64,000 nucleotides of DNA from Myxococcales bacterium (GTDB lineage Bacteria > Myxococcota_A > Polyangia > Haliangiales > Haliangiaceae): assembly GCA_016707895.1 (NCBI GenBank), contig JADJGV010000002.1, positions 496,001 to 560,000 of the forward strand. The letters run 5' to 3'. Below, in pieces: positions 62,486 through 64,000 of this stretch. How positions within the stretch are numbered: the first letter of the stretch is position 1; each line of letters opens with the position of its first letter. The translations under genes were made by a program, and so were the position numbers. A model generated the notes under the pieces. That model was given only the letters and a program-made list of their open reading frames with translations, was not told the origin of the DNA and searched no databases.

Positions 62486-64000
62486 CTGCGGTGCTTGACC
62501 TTGTCGAGCAGGCCGGCCAGCGGCGTGCCGGCGAAGACCTTGTCGATCACGTCGACGACGGTCTTGCCGCCGACGAAGGCCTGCACGCTCATGGCCTCGG
62601 CGACCTTGGCCAGGGTCTCGCGCGACGACAGCGCCAGCAGCGCCTCGCTGAAGCCGCCCTGGGCCGCGCCGAACCGCTTGACCACCGCGTCGACCTCGGC
62701 GGCCAGCGCCTCGAGCGCCAGCACCTGGCGGGCGCGGGTGGCGGCCACGGACGCCTCCTCGGTGGCGCGCTGCCGCGCCAGGGCCGCCTGGTGGTCGACG
62801 TCGACCGCGGCGTTGTGCGCGACCGCGGTGGCCTGGCGGGCCTTGGCCTCGTCGAGCTCGCCGTGGATCTGCGCCAGCGCCATGCGCATGCGCGCGCCGA
62901 CCTGCTCGATCTCCAGCTCGGTCAGCTTGCGCTTGGTCTCGGCCTGGGCGTCGGCGGTCTCGCGCGCGATCTGCTCCTGGCGGCGGGTCACGTCGAGGCC
63001 GCGCTGCGCGCGCAAGAGCGTGATGTTCGACTGCACCGCCTCGTGCTGCGCGTGGTTGAGCAGCTCGGCGATCGCGTCGTCGTCGATCGCGACCTCGAGG
63101 ATCTCGACGTCGGTGATGCGCATGCCGTTCTCGGCGAAGCGCATGCCGGTGCGGGCGCCGCCGTCGCCGGCCTTGCCCAGCATCGTGTCGCGGATGATCT
63201 CGACCGACGCGCCGTAGAACGCCTCGATCGACACCTTCTTGATCGCGCCCTTCAGCACGCTGCGGACGTGGTCGCACAGGAACTTCACGTAGTTCTCGAC
63301 CTCGAACCACCGCGCCGGCTCGCCCTCGAAGTTGACCCGCATCGAGTACTCGAGCGTGACCGTGACGTGATCGGACGTCTCGACCACGCAGATGTCGCCG
63401 ACCTTGTTGTTGAGCACCCGCAGGAACACCGTCTCGATCAGCTTGTCGGTGGTCTTGGGCTTGCCGGTCGACAGCTGGATCACCTCGAGCGTCTCGTCGT
63501 AGCCGAGCAGCAGGTTGATCGGCCCTTGCTCGACGCGGCGACCGCCTTGCTTGTCGACCACCATCACCGCGTAGCCGACCCAGGTGTTGACCGACGGCAC
63601 GCCCTGGAACCGGGTGTCGAGCACGACGGTGCGCGGCTGGGTGAACTGGTTGGCGCGGTCGAGCACGTCGCCGGCCAGCGCCGCCGACGCCGCCGGCGCG
63701 CCCGCCACCTGCTGCGCCGCCGGGGCCTTCTTCTGCTGGCGCTGGATCTCGCTCTCCGACACCACGCCGGCGCGCCCGGCCGGCGCCGCGCTCTCGAGCT
63801 GGCGCAGCGAGCGGTTGTAGCCGAGCACGGCGTCGTTGCCGGGGTACCAGGTCTGGCACTCGCGGTCGGTCAGCACCCGGCGCACGATCACGTCGTCGAC
63901 CGGGTTGGGCAGGAGCATCGCCGGGCCCCGCACCATGCGGATCTCGCCGGTCTTGCGGTTCATCACGTAGCGGGCCTCGCCGGCCGGCACCGCCACCGCG
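62446..64000 (-). CDS. Major-vault-protein-like protein, N-terminus beyond the window
   Basis: At least 516 residues, open to the right edge; the GTG at 63996 is probably an internal Val. The first part has an MVP-repeat-like strand pattern (EIRMVRGPAMLLPNPVDDVI, QTWYPGNDAVLG). Residues about 140-285 match the MVP shoulder/SPFH domain in order: GPINLLLGYDETLEVIQLST, VGDICVVETSDHVTVTLEYS, YVKFLCDHVRSVLKGAIKKV, VEIIRDTMLG. RFAENGMRITDVEILEV leads into a long Ala/Gln/Glu coiled coil (about 305-440) like the vault cap helix, and FVGGKTVVDVIDKVF resembles the cap ring. The tail AGANGDPAQLTP lies in the 53-bp repeat. An ordinary band-7/SPFH protein is the alternative. Confidence 0.8.
   Translation of the reverse strand, partial: AVAVPAGEARYVMNRKTGEIRMVRGPAMLLPNPVDDVIVRRVLTDRECQTWYPGNDAVLGYNRSLRQLESAAPAGRAGVVSESEIQRQQKKAPAAQQVAGAPAASAALAGDVLDRANQFTQPRTVVLDTRFQGVPSVNTWVGYAVMVVDKQGGRRVEQGPINLLLGYDETLEVIQLSTGKPKTTDKLIETVFLRVLNNKVGDICVVETSDHVTVTLEYSMRVNFEGEPARWFEVENYVKFLCDHVRSVLKGAIKKVSIEAFYGASVEIIRDTMLGKAGDGGARTGMRFAENGMRITDVEILEVAIDDDAIAELLNHAQHEAVQSNITLLRAQRGLDVTRRQEQIARETADAQAETKRKLTELEIEQVGARMRMALAQIHGELDEAKARQATAVAHNAAVDVDHQAALARQRATEEASVAATRARQVLALEALAAEVDAVVKRFGAAQGGFSEALLALSSRETLAKVAEAMSVQAFVGGKTVVDVIDKVFAGTPLAGLLDKVKHRSAGANGDPAQLTP

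Noticed and set aside
62446..64000. Annotation simply as a band-7/SPFH protein
   Set aside because: The shoulder domain of MVP is itself SPFH-like, but the MVP-like repeat before it, the FAENG-type junction, the long cap-like coiled coil and the cap-ring-like end fit a vault protein better. Kept as the stated alternative.

Overview
The window is very GC-rich and gene-dense. It looks like chromosome from a myxobacterium-type organism (Myxococcota, possibly the Haliangium/Kofleria side). The signs are many lipoproteins with Ala/Pro/Asp-rich linkers after the lipobox cysteine, a Hanks-type Ser/Thr kinase, a 'myxo' disulfide repeat, roadblock, DUF4388 and ParA signalling genes, and many GTG starts. 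No rRNA, tRNA, CRISPR array, insertion sequence or integrase was seen, and no gene-free stretch exceeds about 265 bases. The assignment is by gene content only.

Layout. 1-7.0 kb (all minus): a GGDEF gene running off the left edge, an EAL gene missing its catalytic centre, a pectin-acetylesterase-type lipoprotein, a bifunctional aryl-CoA monooxygenase/reductase and tryptophan 2,3-dioxygenase. All five carry apparent frameshifts; the other genes read through cleanly. 7.2-28 kb: a scattered division/cell-wall cluster on the minus strand (ftsW, murG, murC, murB, ddl) interleaved with a Ser/Thr kinase with a beta-propeller, lipoproteins, a GNAT enzyme, an antitoxin with a truncated toxin, a nucleotidyltransferase pair, a CotH-lectin fusion, a PPOX flavoprotein and a glutathione transferase. 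28.2-32.8 kb: a plus-strand signalling operon (histidine kinase, roadblock, diiron oxygen-sensor-like protein, response regulator with DUF4388, ParA ATPase, second roadblock). 32.9-49.2 kb: an MshEN protein, queC, a polytopic glycosyltransferase-like protein, a zinc-ribbon/PQQ protein, M16 and M1 peptidase lipoproteins, a thiolase with a dehydrogenase/hydratase fusion, and surface lipoproteins. 49.2-52.8 kb: a nucleoside kinase fused to a cyclic-nucleotide-binding domain, its partner, and a lipoprotein.

52.8-64.0 kb is the most interesting part. A five-gene, translationally coupled cassette (WGR/DUF4132, MoxR AAA+ ATPase, DUF5682, VWA, double-SWIM protein; the same parts as the Escherichia coli yehI-yehL-yehM-yehP-yehQ genes) lies directly downstream of a gene whose shoulder, cap-helix and cap-ring regions resemble the eukaryotic major vault protein. 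The cassette is bracketed by an exact 53-bp direct repeat. Each copy covers the last 12 codons and stop of one gene, so the vault-like protein and the SWIM protein end in the same peptide. This could be a vault-associated chaperone/conflict system, or a mobile cassette that inserted at the 3' end of the vault gene.

Other links: tryptophan dioxygenase beside an anthraniloyl/salicylyl-CoA-type monooxygenase, with a beta-oxidation pair elsewhere, suggests aerobic CoA-dependent aromatic degradation. The 28-33 kb operon joins probable O2/redox sensing to ParA/roadblock spatial regulators, behind a perfect 24-bp palindrome.
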